Numbered from the stretch's first letter, positions 1 through 8,797 are shown. The stretch: 28,547 nt of DNA from an uncultured Roseburia sp. (GCA_934292805.1 CAKQXQ010000028.1:1-28547), one strand, 5' to 3'. Notes: a model not told the origin generated them from the letters alone. Program-made: numbers and translations.

Positions 1-19
1 CACAGTATCTCCAATAGTA

Positions 20-67
20 TAGCATACAGACCTTGGAGAGGGTCTATAAACACTACTACTTTATAAT
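20..67 (+). promoter_or_regulatory. Putative MerR-type promoter/operator upstream of the MATE gene
   Basis: AGACC at 28-32 and GGTCT at 41-45 form an inverted repeat immediately before a TATAAA box at 45-50, with a weak -35-like TAGCAT at 20-25 (19-bp spacer). A dyad inside an over-long 19-bp spacer is the layout used by MerR-family activators of multidrug efflux genes. A second TATAAT at 62-67 has no good -35 partner. The regulator, if any, lies outside the window. The MerR assignment is inference. Confidence 0.35.
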
Positions 68-83
68 ACGAGGAAATTAAGTA

Positions 84-1433
84 ATGAAAAATAATAATTC
101 TGATTTTACACAGGGAAGTATCCTGAAAAAACTGATCCTATTTATGATCCCGATCCTCGGGGCACTTGTTCTTCAGGCAGCTTACGGTGCGGTTGACGTG
201 CTGGTTGTCGGAAGATTTGGCTCTACCAGTGGACTTTCCGCAGTGTCCACTGGCAGCCAGGTATTAAACCTTGTCACATTCGTTGTTGTCCAGTTTGCAA
301 TGGGTATCACAGTTCTGATCGCCCGCTACCTCGGTGAAAAAAGGCCGGAACAGATAGGCTCCGTCATTGGTGGTGCTGCGATCGTATTTACGATCATTTC
401 CATTGTTCTTTTTATTGTCATGGTGTTCTTTGCAAGGCCGATCTCTGTACTTATGCAGGCACCAGAAGAGGCGCTGACACTTACTACCAGTTATGTGCGC
501 ATCTGCGGAAGCGGCATTTTCTTTATTGTAGCCTACAATCTGCTCTCTGCGATCTTCCGTGGTCTTGGCGACAGTAAATCTCCTCTTCTTTTTGTATTTG
601 TCGCATGTATTATTAATGTGATCGGTGACCTCGTTTTAGTAGCCGGTCTGCATCTGGATGCTGCAGGTGCTGCAATTGCCACTGTTTTGGCACAGGCTTT
701 GAGTGTTGTATTCGCAGTTATTTTATTTATAAAAAAAGATCTACCTTTTAAAATGTCAAAAAGAGATTTCTGTCTGAACCAGCAGTGTAAAAAATTCCTC
801 AAAATCGGTCTTCCGCTGGCTCTTCAGGAATTTCTGACGCAGCTCTCTTTCCTTGCACTCTGTGCTTTTATAAACCGTCTTGGGCTTTCTGCATCTTCCG
901 GTTATGGTGTGGCATGTAAGATCGTAAACTTTGCAATGCTTGTTCCAAGCTCTTTAATGCAGTCTATGGCTTCTTTTGTTTCACAGAATATCGGTGCCGG
1001 AGAGGTCAGACGTGCCAAAAAATGTCTTTCTACCGGAATCGGAGTTGGTCTTATCGTCGGATGCCTGGTATTTGCACTTGTCATGTTGAAAGGTGACCTG
1101 CTCTGCAGCTTTTTCTCTACGGATCCGGCTGTAATCCAGAACGGATATGATTATCTGAAAGGCTTTGCCCTGGAAACAATCGCAACAGCTGTTCTTTTCA
1201 GTATGATCGGATACTTTAACGGAAACAATAAAACACTCTGGGTAATGATCCAGGGACTGACACAGACCCTTCTGGTGCGTCTGCCTCTTGCATATTTCAT
1301 GAGTATAAGGCCGGATGCAAGCCTTACAAAAATCGGTCTTGCCGCTCCGATATCAACGATTGTCGGTATTATACTCAATCTTTGCTATTTTGCTTATTTA
1401 AACCATAAAGATGCTGACAGAATAACCGCATAG
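84..1433 (+). CDS. MATE family multidrug/Na+ (or H+) antiporter
   Basis: Polytopic membrane protein of 449 residues, the usual size for a 12-helix MATE exporter. It would extrude cationic drugs or metabolites in exchange for Na+ or H+; the substrate cannot be read from sequence. The N-terminal half has the family pattern: a short polar start, then a first helix with IPILGALVLQAAYGAVDVLVVGRFG, where the VD..VVG segment is typical (shown here only as the pattern), followed by G.G.....Y and an IFRGLGDSKSP loop between helices 4 and 5. The second half repeats the fold from about residue 235. The ATG is preceded by GAGGA about 9 bases upstream. It converges on the endonuclease IV gene with only 6 bp between stop codons and no visible terminator. 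It is one of three MATE genes in the window. Confidence 0.9.
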   Translation: MKNNNSDFTQGSILKKLILFMIPILGALVLQAAYGAVDVLVVGRFGSTSGLSAVSTGSQVLNLVTFVVVQFAMGITVLIARYLGEKRPEQIGSVIGGAAIVFTIISIVLFIVMVFFARPISVLMQAPEEALTLTTSYVRICGSGIFFIVAYNLLSAIFRGLGDSKSPLLFVFVACIINVIGDLVLVAGLHLDAAGAAIATVLAQALSVVFAVILFIKKDLPFKMSKRDFCLNQQCKKFLKIGLPLALQEFLTQLSFLALCAFINRLGLSASSGYGVACKIVNFAMLVPSSLMQSMASFVSQNIGAGEVRRAKKCLSTGIGVGLIVGCLVFALVMLKGDLLCSFFSTDPAVIQNGYDYLKGFALETIATAVLFSMIGYFNGNNKTLWVMIQGLTQTLLVRLPLAYFMSIRPDASLTKIGLAAPISTIVGIILNLCYFAYLNHKDADRITA

Positions 1434-1439
1434 TAATTT

Positions 1440-2309
1440 TTAATCTTTTCTAAGTTCAGTAATCTCCTCTTTATATGGCGGAATCGTCTTTTTGGTTTCG
1501 CCTTCTGCACAAAGCCAGGGTGTTTCAAGTATCTTTGGTATATTAATAAAACGATCGTCATGCACTACTTTATGTAATGTTTCAAAGCCAATACTTCCGG
1601 CTCCGATATTTGCATGACGGTCTTTGTGTGCACCGAGCGGATTCATGCTGTCATTAATATGAAAAACAGCAATCTGATCGAGTCCGAGAACTTCATCAAA
1701 TTTTCCCAGAACACCTTCATAATCATTCACAAGGTCATATCCTGCATCGTTTACATGGCAGGTATCAAAGCAGACCCTTAATCGGTCTTTCTTGTGTACA
1801 CCGTCATATATCATTCGTAATTCCTCAAAAGTCCTGCCAATTTCACTGCCTTTTCCTGCCATTGTCTCAAGAGCGATACAGACATCATCTTCATTCTGAT
1901 CCAGTACCATATTCAGTCCCATGACTGCCTGCTTTATTCCGGCTTCTGCTCCGGCATCTAATGCAGAACCCGGGTGAAGTACAAGGATCCTGCTTCTCAT
2001 TGCTGCAGTTCTTTTGATCTCTTTTTCCAGAAATTCTACTGCCAGTTCAAAAGTTTCCGGTTTTACCATATTCGCCAGATTAATAATATATGGTGCGTGA
2101 ACAATGATCTCGTCGATACCGGCTTTTCTGGCATATTCCCATCCGGCTTCGATATTTAATTCTTCGACATTCTTTCTTCTTGTATTCTGGGGTGCACCCG
2201 TGTAAAGCATCAGTACATTTGCACCATAGCTTTCTGCCTCTTTTACAGAAGCAAGAAACATTTCTTTTCCTGCCATACCCACATGGGAACCAAGTTTTAT
2301 CTGTGACAT
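1440..2309 (-). CDS. nfo: Endonuclease IV (AP endonuclease family 2)
   Basis: Zn-dependent apurinic/apyrimidinic endonuclease of base-excision repair, cutting 5' of abasic sites. The 289-residue length fits the family (about 280). Visible hallmarks are the start KLGSHVG, the HAPYIINLA strand, VLHPGS, ALETMAG, FDTCHVNDAGYD and HINDSM followed by HKDRHANIGAGSIG, which supply the His, Glu and Asp ligands of the tri-zinc site on a TIM barrel. I chose the ATG at 2309 because GAGGAG lies 7 bases before it; an in-frame ATG at 2351 has no such site. It is the last gene of the minus-strand unit, 55 bp after the YdcF-like gene, so it may be cotranscribed with it. Confidence 0.95.
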   Translation of the reverse strand: MSQIKLGSHVGMAGKEMFLASVKEAESYGANVLMLYTGAPQNTRRKNVEELNIEAGWEYARKAGIDEIIVHAPYIINLANMVKPETFELAVEFLEKEIKRTAAMRSRILVLHPGSALDAGAEAGIKQAVMGLNMVLDQNEDDVCIALETMAGKGSEIGRTFEELRMIYDGVHKKDRLRVCFDTCHVNDAGYDLVNDYEGVLGKFDEVLGLDQIAVFHINDSMNPLGAHKDRHANIGAGSIGFETLHKVVHDDRFINIPKILETPWLCAEGETKKTIPPYKEEITELRKD

Positions 2310-2364
2310 TCTAATCTCCTCTTTTCTTATCCGGCCCATAGTCTGTCCCATGGATCGTCATTTG

Positions 2365-3108
2365 TTATTGCAACACATAGTTTTTCAGCAGAAATTTAAC
2401 CTCTGCAAGATATTCCCGGAACATGTTGTTCGGAAGATAAAATTTTGTGGACGGTGCAGCAATCCCACATGCACTGTCAAGCCCCTGTTTCTTCGCGATC
2501 TGTAAGGCCCGGAACATATGAAAATCATTTGTTATAATACCAACGGATGACTGTTCCTTTAAAAACTGCCTGCTGAACTTTAAATTTTCTTCTGTTGTCT
2601 TCGATCTGTTTTCTTCAAGGATGCGGGTTTTTTCAATCCCATTCTCTATAAGATATTTTTTCATTCCCTCAGATTCCGCATATGGTTCATTCTTTCCCTG
2701 TCCGCCGGATACAATACAGACCGTATCCGGATTCTCATTCAGATACTCAATCGCCGTATCCAGCCGGTATTTCAAAACAACACTCGGAACATCTTTATGC
2801 ACCTGTGCTCCGAGAACAATGATATAGTCAAGCTTTTCTGTGACAGGCTGTACCATCTGACGGATGATCAGCCCTTCTACGAAAAGAAAAGACGCAAACA
2901 ATAAAATACAGACTGCTACTGCAAATACCCGTATCGGACCCGGTATCAGTTTTAAAAGATCTTTTTTCATTGCAATTGCAAGAAGAAAAAGGCACGCTCC
3001 CATCACGATCCACACAACAAAAAAATTCGTTCCTCCGGATCCTGCTACACGTACAAAAATCCCATAAAACAGGCATAAGGCAGCCAAAACATATAAAATA
3101 TTTATCAT
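2365..3108 (-). CDS. YdcF/ElyC-like DUF218 membrane-anchored protein
   Basis: About 247 residues: two or three N-terminal hydrophobic segments (roughly residues 1-85), then a soluble DUF218 domain. Domain motifs seen are IIVLGAQV, a Arg in KYRLDTA, VSGGQG, a conserved E..ES pair, SKTTEEN and TNDFHMFRA. DUF218 proteins (YdcF, SanA, ElyC) are linked to envelope processes in E. coli, but the biochemical activity is not settled, so I give no reaction. The ATG at 3108 is preferred because AAAGG lies 8 bases upstream; an upstream ATG at 3132 would overlap the preceding gene. The 11-bp gap to the RNA methyltransferase indicates cotranscription. Confidence 0.8.
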   Translation of the reverse strand: MINILYVLAALCLFYGIFVRVAGSGGTNFFVVWIVMGACLFLLAIAMKKDLLKLIPGPIRVFAVAVCILLFASFLFVEGLIIRQMVQPVTEKLDYIIVLGAQVHKDVPSVVLKYRLDTAIEYLNENPDTVCIVSGGQGKNEPYAESEGMKKYLIENGIEKTRILEENRSKTTEENLKFSRQFLKEQSSVGIITNDFHMFRALQIAKKQGLDSACGIAAPSTKFYLPNNMFREYLAEVKFLLKNYVLQ

Positions 3109-3119
3109 AATCCGACCTT

Positions 3120-3956
3120 TCACATTCTGCATTTATTCCCAAACTCCCAAAACGCAACTGCACTTGCAGCTGCTACATTCAATGAATCAACGCCATGGCT
3201 CATAGGGATTTTCACGGTATAGTCACAGTCCGAAATCGTTTCTGCTGCCAGACCGTCCCCTTCTGTCCCAAGCACGATCGCAAGTTTCTCTTCAGTCAAA
3301 AGCTTTTTATCGTCTATGCGTACGGAATCATTTCTAAGTGCCATTGCCACTGTCTGAAATCCATGTTCATGAAGTAATTTCATTCCATCCTGTGGCCAGA
3401 CAGATTTTTTATTACCGATATAAGTCCATGGGATCTGAAAAACAGTTCCCATACTGACACGTATTGCACGACGATACAGAGGATCACTGCAGGCTGGTGT
3501 CAGTAATACCGCATCCATCCCCAGTGCCGCTGCTGACCTGAAAATGGCACCGACATTTGTTGGATTCACAACATCTTCAAGTACGGCGATCCGGCTTGTC
3601 TTTTTGCATATTTCTTCAACACGGGGAAGTACCGGACGATGCATTGCACAAAGCATTCCTCTGGCAAGCTTATATCCTGTGATTTTCTCCAATACAGAAA
3701 GCTCTGCTATATAGACAGGAACCCCTTCACACCGTTTCAAAATCTCTTTTCCCTGTGTAGCAACATGTTTTTCTTCCATAAGCAAAGAGATTGGCTGACA
3801 TCCAAAATCCAACGCACGTTCGATCACTTTCGGGCTTTCTGCAATAAAAACACCGCCATCCGGCTCATAATAATGCAGCAGCTGTGCCTCATTGCAATCC
3901 GTATACATATCCAGTCCCGGCATGGACAGATCCGTTATTCTGATCAGATTACTCAT
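3120..3956 (-). CDS. TrmH/SpoU-family RNA 2'-O-methyltransferase
   Basis: SPOUT-class, SAM-dependent RNA ribose methyltransferase of 278 residues. The N-terminal 115 residues resemble the substrate-binding domain of TrmH-family enzymes. The trefoil-knot domain shows motif 1 around residues 134-146 (NVGAIFRSAAALG, with the catalytic Arg), motif 2 at 228-236 (VLGTEGDGL) and motif 3 near 250-265 (IPM then SLNVAAA). The target could be rRNA (RlmB-like) or tRNA and cannot be fixed from sequence. GGGAGG lies 8 bases before the ATG. It sits 18 bp after the YhhN gene and 11 bp before the YdcF-like gene. In B. subtilis the A-site nuclease gene rae1 (yacP) also lies beside a SpoU methyltransferase gene, which makes its presence in an operon with a YacP domain notable. 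Confidence 0.9.
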   Translation of the reverse strand: MSNLIRITDLSMPGLDMYTDCNEAQLLHYYEPDGGVFIAESPKVIERALDFGCQPISLLMEEKHVATQGKEILKRCEGVPVYIAELSVLEKITGYKLARGMLCAMHRPVLPRVEEICKKTSRIAVLEDVVNPTNVGAIFRSAAALGMDAVLLTPACSDPLYRRAIRVSMGTVFQIPWTYIGNKKSVWPQDGMKLLHEHGFQTVAMALRNDSVRIDDKKLLTEEKLAIVLGTEGDGLAAETISDCDYTVKIPMSHGVDSLNVAAASAVAFWEFGNKCRM

Positions 3957-3974
3957 ATTCCCATACCTCCCTGT

Positions 3975-4655
3975 TCACGCAAATAGTATGCAGGACGCCA
4001 GCAAATAAATGCCTGCATAGTAAGTATATAAATTAAATAAATGGATCTTTTTATTTCTTTTCTTCCAGAAATATAAAAATAAAATAGAGATATCCGACAT
4101 CAAAAATAATACCCCGCCAATACCGGCAAGCAGATGTGCTGCACTATGAAAAGACAAAGCGATCCTTACACTTTTTTCTGCAAGAAATGTTACAAAAAAA
4201 GCATATATTATTACAAATGGCCTTAATCTTCCGGTATGAAATATCTTTCCGGTAGTGAGATAATATGTAATCCCGACTCCAAGAAGCGGAACAATAAAAT
4301 CTGCGATATCAATTGGCTGGATCTGTGCAAACCAACGAATAAAAAAGATATGACCGGCAAGAAAAGCAAACAGTCCAAATGCAAAAATCCGTCTTTTCTT
4401 ATATTTGTTGTAGAATGCAAGGAATACATCACCCGTAAAACAGCAGATAAATGCCGGAAGCATAACACAGAAATTTCCAGGATCTCCATAAATAATGGAA
4501 GAAACGAAAAATGCAGCAAAAAATCCGGTACTCTGTATGCTTTTCCACGGAATATACGTTTCTTTATAATTTTCCTTTGATACCGCATTAAGAAAAAATC
4601 CAAGAAGTATTCCATACAATGCAGTCATGATCAAAAAAATAATGATATGATTCAT
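3975..4655 (-). CDS. YhhN family membrane protein, putative lysoplasmalogenase
   Basis: Integral membrane protein of 226 residues with about eight hydrophobic segments. YhhN/TMEM86 signatures are the FTGDVFLAF stretch near residue 75 and LFLMSDISIL near residue 185, each with the conserved Asp, plus a terminal YYAGIYLLA helix. Animal TMEM86 proteins and some bacterial homologues hydrolyse the vinyl-ether bond of lysoplasmalogens. Many Clostridia make plasmalogens anaerobically, so that role is plausible but inferred here. Its ATG overlaps the stop of the RsmF-like gene by 4 bp (ATGA), so translation is probably coupled. A lipid enzyme inside an RNA-modification unit is unexpected. Confidence 0.75.
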   Translation of the reverse strand: MNHIIIFLIMTALYGILLGFFLNAVSKENYKETYIPWKSIQSTGFFAAFFVSSIIYGDPGNFCVMLPAFICCFTGDVFLAFYNKYKKRRIFAFGLFAFLAGHIFFIRWFAQIQPIDIADFIVPLLGVGITYYLTTGKIFHTGRLRPFVIIYAFFVTFLAEKSVRIALSFHSAAHLLAGIGGVLFLMSDISILFLYFWKKRNKKIHLFNLYTYYAGIYLLASCILFA

Positions 4656-6022
4656 CCTTTACGAAGTCCTTTCGGGTAATGATTTTTCAAAATCTGACCT
4701 GCAAGTTTGCCCCAGCCAATACTATATCCGTCAACAGAGACCAGATACCAGCCTTTCTCACCATCTGCAGGCAGAGTCTGCCCATTCAGATATGCTCTGA
4801 TCTCATTGCTGTCTCCCGCAAGCCTGTACTCATGCTTTACGTCCTGCGGCTTTAGTGCAAGTGCCAGTGCATGGGATGGTTCAAAACGATTCTTCTTCAA
4901 TGTACCAAGATGAAGCCCCGGACGAAGTACCTTCAGCTTGTCTATACAAGGCATCCCCTCCGGCATAAGATAAAGCTGATCTCCGAATTTCAGGAAAGAT
5001 CCTTTTATCTCTTCTTTTAAATTATCTTTTACAAAATCAAAAAAATCCCTGCATTCTTTTTCGCTGATCGGTTTCTGAAAACCGCCTCTGCAAAATCCGG
5101 TCTCTTCTTTTAAAATTCCATCTTTTTGCAGCACAGCAAGATAATGTCCCTCACCCTTTAAATGATGTGGCCAGAGGCGTATCGTATCTTCAATCCCTTC
5201 TGCCGGCTCAACGGTCCAGTCCGGATTTCCACCTTTCATTCCATCCCGCTTTGTAACCGGAAGGATCTGAAATTCCGGATGAAGTTTTAAAAATCTGCTA
5301 ATACTTCCTTCGTTTTCATCCGGTGCAAAGGTACAGGTAGAATATACAAGTCTTCCGCCCGGTTTTAACATACCAGCCGCGCATTCTAAAATCTCATCCT
5401 GTCTGCTGGCACAAAGCTTCACATTATCTGTACTCCATTCCTCGCAGGCATCTTCATTCTTACGGAACATGCCTTCTCCTGAACAGGGTGCATCTACAAG
5501 GATCCGGTCAAAATAATCAGTGAAATTGTCAGCCAGACGATCCGGTGTTTCATTTGTTACGATCGCATTTATTACACCCATTCGTTCTATATTTTCAGAT
5601 AAAATCTTTGCTCTTGCCGGATGGATCTCATTACAGACGATCAGACCTTTTCCTTCCATGGAACATGCGATCTGGGTGCTTTTGCCTCCTGGAGCTGCAC
5701 AAAGATCCAGGATTTTCTCGCCAGGTCTGGCCTCTAAATATTCTGCAGGTGCCATTGCACTCGGTTCCTGGATATAGTAAACTCCGGCATCATGGTACGG
5801 ATGTCTGCCCGGTTTTTCGTCTTCTTTATAATAATAGCCATTTGTTGTCCATGGTACTTTTTTAAGTTCAAATGGCAGATCTCTTAAAATTTCCGCCGGA
5901 GATTTCTTCAATGGATTTAGTCTGAGTGACTGATATTTTGGCAGATCATAGCTTTCTAAAAATGCAGGATATTCTTCTGCCAGCATTTCTTTCATTCGGA
6001 TACAAAACTCTTCTGGTAACAT
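4652..6022 (-). CDS. RsmF-like 16S rRNA m5C methyltransferase (RsmB/Nop2/Sun family)
   Basis: SAM-dependent RNA cytosine-C5 methyltransferase of 456 residues. The N-terminal RNA-binding part (1-95) includes SLRLNPLK. The Rossmann MTase follows with LDLCAAPGGKST at 105-116, VDAPCSGEGMFRKNE from about 176 (Cys180, release cysteine) and YSTCTFAPDENE from about 227 (Cys230, catalytic nucleophile). A C-terminal RsmF-type region ends in a PUA-like segment from about residue 400, with GWYLVSVDGYSIGWGKL. RsmF/YebU homologues methylate 16S rRNA near the decoding centre, which would fit its neighbour, but the exact base is not predictable here. AAGGAAG precedes the ATG. The gene starts 15 bp after the GTPase-nuclease stop. 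Confidence 0.92.
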   Translation of the reverse strand: MLPEEFCIRMKEMLAEEYPAFLESYDLPKYQSLRLNPLKKSPAEILRDLPFELKKVPWTTNGYYYKEDEKPGRHPYHDAGVYYIQEPSAMAPAEYLEARPGEKILDLCAAPGGKSTQIACSMEGKGLIVCNEIHPARAKILSENIERMGVINAIVTNETPDRLADNFTDYFDRILVDAPCSGEGMFRKNEDACEEWSTDNVKLCASRQDEILECAAGMLKPGGRLVYSTCTFAPDENEGSISRFLKLHPEFQILPVTKRDGMKGGNPDWTVEPAEGIEDTIRLWPHHLKGEGHYLAVLQKDGILKEETGFCRGGFQKPISEKECRDFFDFVKDNLKEEIKGSFLKFGDQLYLMPEGMPCIDKLKVLRPGLHLGTLKKNRFEPSHALALALKPQDVKHEYRLAGDSNEIRAYLNGQTLPADGEKGWYLVSVDGYSIGWGKLAGQILKNHYPKGLRKG

Positions 6023-6037
6023 ATTTTCTTCCTTTAC

Positions 6038-8698
6038 TTATTCTAATGATTCTGTGCTCAGTTTCTGCAAAGCTTCCTGCATAGGACGGTTCTTTGAATG
6101 ATCGGAAAAGTCTTCTATCTGTTCACGCAAACGACTGTTTACAGAGAGAATTTCCTGTTCAAATTCTCTTGCAGAAAAAAGTCTGCATCCCTGACCGGTG
6201 ATAATAATCTGCTCAAGACCGTCTGATGTTGCAACTGTCACATCGTATTTTCTTCCATTTTCATGTGCGAACTTCTCAATATAGGCATCTGCTGTTTCTG
6301 CTTCTTTTGTATATACCACATGGATATTATGATAATCCGAAATCTCTGTTGTATGACCCACTACTCTGTAAGCATCAAACACTACGATCAGATTACATTT
6401 TTTCACTCCCTGGTAATTACACAGAATATCAAGCAGTCTTCCCCTGGCACTGTCGATGTTTACCCTGGCAAGTTCGCTAAGCTGCTCCCATGCAAAAATA
6501 ATATTGTAACCATCAACCAGCAGATAAGCTTCTTTTGGCACTGTCTTAACCGGTGCATGATAAGTTTTTTCCGGTGCATGGATTACTTTCCCTGCAGTTT
6601 TCCATCTTTTCACAGCTCCTTTTTCATGTCTGTTCGCATGAAAGGTTCTCTCGATGATCGCATCGATTTCTTCTATATCGATCCAATGATCCGGATCATA
6701 GACCTTTCTTCCCTGTATGATATCGTTTGTCTGTTCTTCTTTCTTTGAAAGCAGTCTGCCTTCCACATGCATGTAATCTGTCACTTCATTCCATGGTACA
6801 TTAAATCCTGCACCATGTGCACAGAACACGGAGCCGGATGGATGCCTGATATCACTTTCCGGATCATACGCAGTCTGTGCGATCACTTCATCTGTATTAT
6901 GACATGGATAATAACCGGCATGATTTACGGTAACTCTTCCATGTCCTTTTGTGTAAACATCCACTTCTTTCTGGTAATTCATCATACAGGAAACCGGTGC
7001 AATGCCCCGAAGCAAAACATACTCATCTTCCGGAAATGGACCTTCGCATTTTCCGTACATCTTCTCAATATCTGTCATAGCTCTTCCTACAGCATCCTGA
7101 GGGACTTCGATCTCAAATTCATAATAAGGCTCCAATAGTATCGTTTCTGCCTGCATCAGTCCCTGTCTGATCGCACGATACGTAGCCTGTCTGAAATCTC
7201 CGCCTTCCGTATGCTTTGGATGTGCCCTTCCACCGATCACCGTGATCTTCATATCCGTAATCGCAGAACCTGTCAGTACCCCGATATGTTCTCTCTCTGC
7301 AATATGTGTCATGATCAGTCTCTGCCAGTTTCGGTCAAGAAGATCCTCACTGCAGTCGGACGTGACCTCTATCCCACTTCCGTGAGCTCCCGGCTCTAAT
7401 AAAAGGTGCACTTCTGCATAATGTCTTAATGGTTCGAAATGTCCGACACCCTCAACTGTATTTGCAATTGTTTCCTTGTATACAATCTTTCCGGGACCAA
7501 ATCCGACGTCAATGCCATATCGCTCTTTTAACATCTCTTTGATGATCTCAGTCTGGACTTCTCCCATGATCAATACTTCTATTTCCTGGACTTTATCATT
7601 CCATGCAATATTAAGTTCGGGGATTTCTTCTTCCAATTGTCTTAATTTGGGCAATACTGCAGCAGGCTGTACTCCTTCCTGTAAAAGCAGTGCATAATTT
7701 AAAACCGGCTCCAGCAAAGGTGTGTCTGACTCTTTTTCAATTCCGAATCCCTGTCCCGGATGTGAATGTTCCAATCCTGTCAATGCACATACCATTCCTG
7801 CCTCTGCTTCGTTTTGCAGTTCATATTTTATTCCCGAATAAATTCGTATCTGATTTACCTTCTCTTTGACAGTATCATCACTGTTTTCATCCGCTGATGA
7901 ATAAGCTACCGTGCTCTTTACTTTCAGGCAGCCGCCGGTTATTTTGGCATACGTCAATCGGTTTCCCGCATCATCCCTTGCAATTTTGAATACTTTCATG
8001 CCAAACTCGTCCGGATAATCCGGTGCCAGCGTATAGCGGTCAATTCCTCTTAAAAATGTTTCTACTCCCTGCATTTTTAATGCTGATCCGAAAAAACATG
8101 GAAAAATCTTTCGATCTGCTATCAGATTGCAGATTTTATCCTCCTCCAAAGTACCATGTGAAAGAAAATACTCCATTGCATCTTCCTCTTCCATGGCGAT
8201 CTCCTCATAAAATTCTTCTGTTCCGGTCACAGAAAAATCCACGCAGCCATCCGAAAGCTTTTTCTTAAGTTCTGCCATAAGCTGTTTCTGATCTGTTCCC
8301 GGCTGATCCATCTTATTTATAAAAAGAAATACCGGTACCTGATAACGCCGCAAAAGTCTCCATAAAGTCTGTGTATGTCCCTGTACACCATCCGAAGCAC
8401 TGATTACAAGTATCGCATAGTCTAACACCTGCAATGTACGTTCCATCTCTGCCGAAAAATCCACATGTCCGGGTGTATCCAGCAAAGTGATCGCAGTATC
8501 ACAGAACTTCAGTTCTGCCTGTTTTGAGAAAATCGTGATTCCTCTTTTTTTCTCCATCTGATCTGTATCTAAAAATGCATCTTTATTATCTACACGCCCT
8601 ATTTTACGAATACTTCCAGACTCATATAAAAGTCCCTCTGACAATGTTGTCTTTCCGGCATCCACATGTGCCAGTATTCCTGTAACGATCCGTTTCAT
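6038..8698 (-). CDS. Tet(M)/EF-G-like ribosomal GTPase fused to a C-terminal NYN/YacP (Rae1-like) nuclease domain
   Basis: An 886-residue two-part protein. Residues 1 to about 680 have the domain order of EF-G and Tet(M) ribosomal-protection factors. G1 is AHVDAGKTT (10-18), G2 RGITI (52-56), G3 DTPGH (74-78) and G4 NKMD (128-131). The domain IV region has GGDFR and LLEPYYEFEIEVP. After a basic linker, residues from about 724 form a NYN/PIN-like domain with LLVDGYN (Asp729), VVFDA (Asp775), TKEAETAD (797-804) and ATSD (Asp826). These match the acidic residues of B. subtilis Rae1/YacP, a nuclease that cuts mRNA in the ribosomal A site. Typical Tet(M) is about 640 residues without this domain. 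The start at 8698 has AGAGGA 8 bases upstream; an upstream frame to 8836 would read through a terminator hairpin. It heads the unit with RsmF 15 bp downstream. Databases would probably name it a tetracycline resistance protein; I infer a housekeeping or stress ribosome factor. Confidence 0.9.
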   Translation of the reverse strand: MKRIVTGILAHVDAGKTTLSEGLLYESGSIRKIGRVDNKDAFLDTDQMEKKRGITIFSKQAELKFCDTAITLLDTPGHVDFSAEMERTLQVLDYAILVISASDGVQGHTQTLWRLLRRYQVPVFLFINKMDQPGTDQKQLMAELKKKLSDGCVDFSVTGTEEFYEEIAMEEEDAMEYFLSHGTLEEDKICNLIADRKIFPCFFGSALKMQGVETFLRGIDRYTLAPDYPDEFGMKVFKIARDDAGNRLTYAKITGGCLKVKSTVAYSSADENSDDTVKEKVNQIRIYSGIKYELQNEAEAGMVCALTGLEHSHPGQGFGIEKESDTPLLEPVLNYALLLQEGVQPAAVLPKLRQLEEEIPELNIAWNDKVQEIEVLIMGEVQTEIIKEMLKERYGIDVGFGPGKIVYKETIANTVEGVGHFEPLRHYAEVHLLLEPGAHGSGIEVTSDCSEDLLDRNWQRLIMTHIAEREHIGVLTGSAITDMKITVIGGRAHPKHTEGGDFRQATYRAIRQGLMQAETILLEPYYEFEIEVPQDAVGRAMTDIEKMYGKCEGPFPEDEYVLLRGIAPVSCMMNYQKEVDVYTKGHGRVTVNHAGYYPCHNTDEVIAQTAYDPESDIRHPSGSVFCAHGAGFNVPWNEVTDYMHVEGRLLSKKEEQTNDIIQGRKVYDPDHWIDIEEIDAIIERTFHANRHEKGAVKRWKTAGKVIHAPEKTYHAPVKTVPKEAYLLVDGYNIIFAWEQLSELARVNIDSARGRLLDILCNYQGVKKCNLIVVFDAYRVVGHTTEISDYHNIHVVYTKEAETADAYIEKFAHENGRKYDVTVATSDGLEQIIITGQGCRLFSAREFEQEILSVNSRLREQIEDFSDHSKNRPMQEALQKLSTESLE

Positions 8699-8797
8699 TT
8701 GCCATATCCTCTGTTCAATCCCTATACTGCGTCTGAATGCAATATTGGATGTTCTTTGGTTTCTTCTGCGATATTTACGCAAAAACCAGTCCCAAAT

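Noticed and set aside
6038..8698. Acquired tetracycline resistance gene of the tet(M) type
   Set aside because: It carries a nuclease fusion, sits in a housekeeping-like operon with no mobile element, and differs in the domain IV loop. Resistance is not excluded but should not be called from this sequence.
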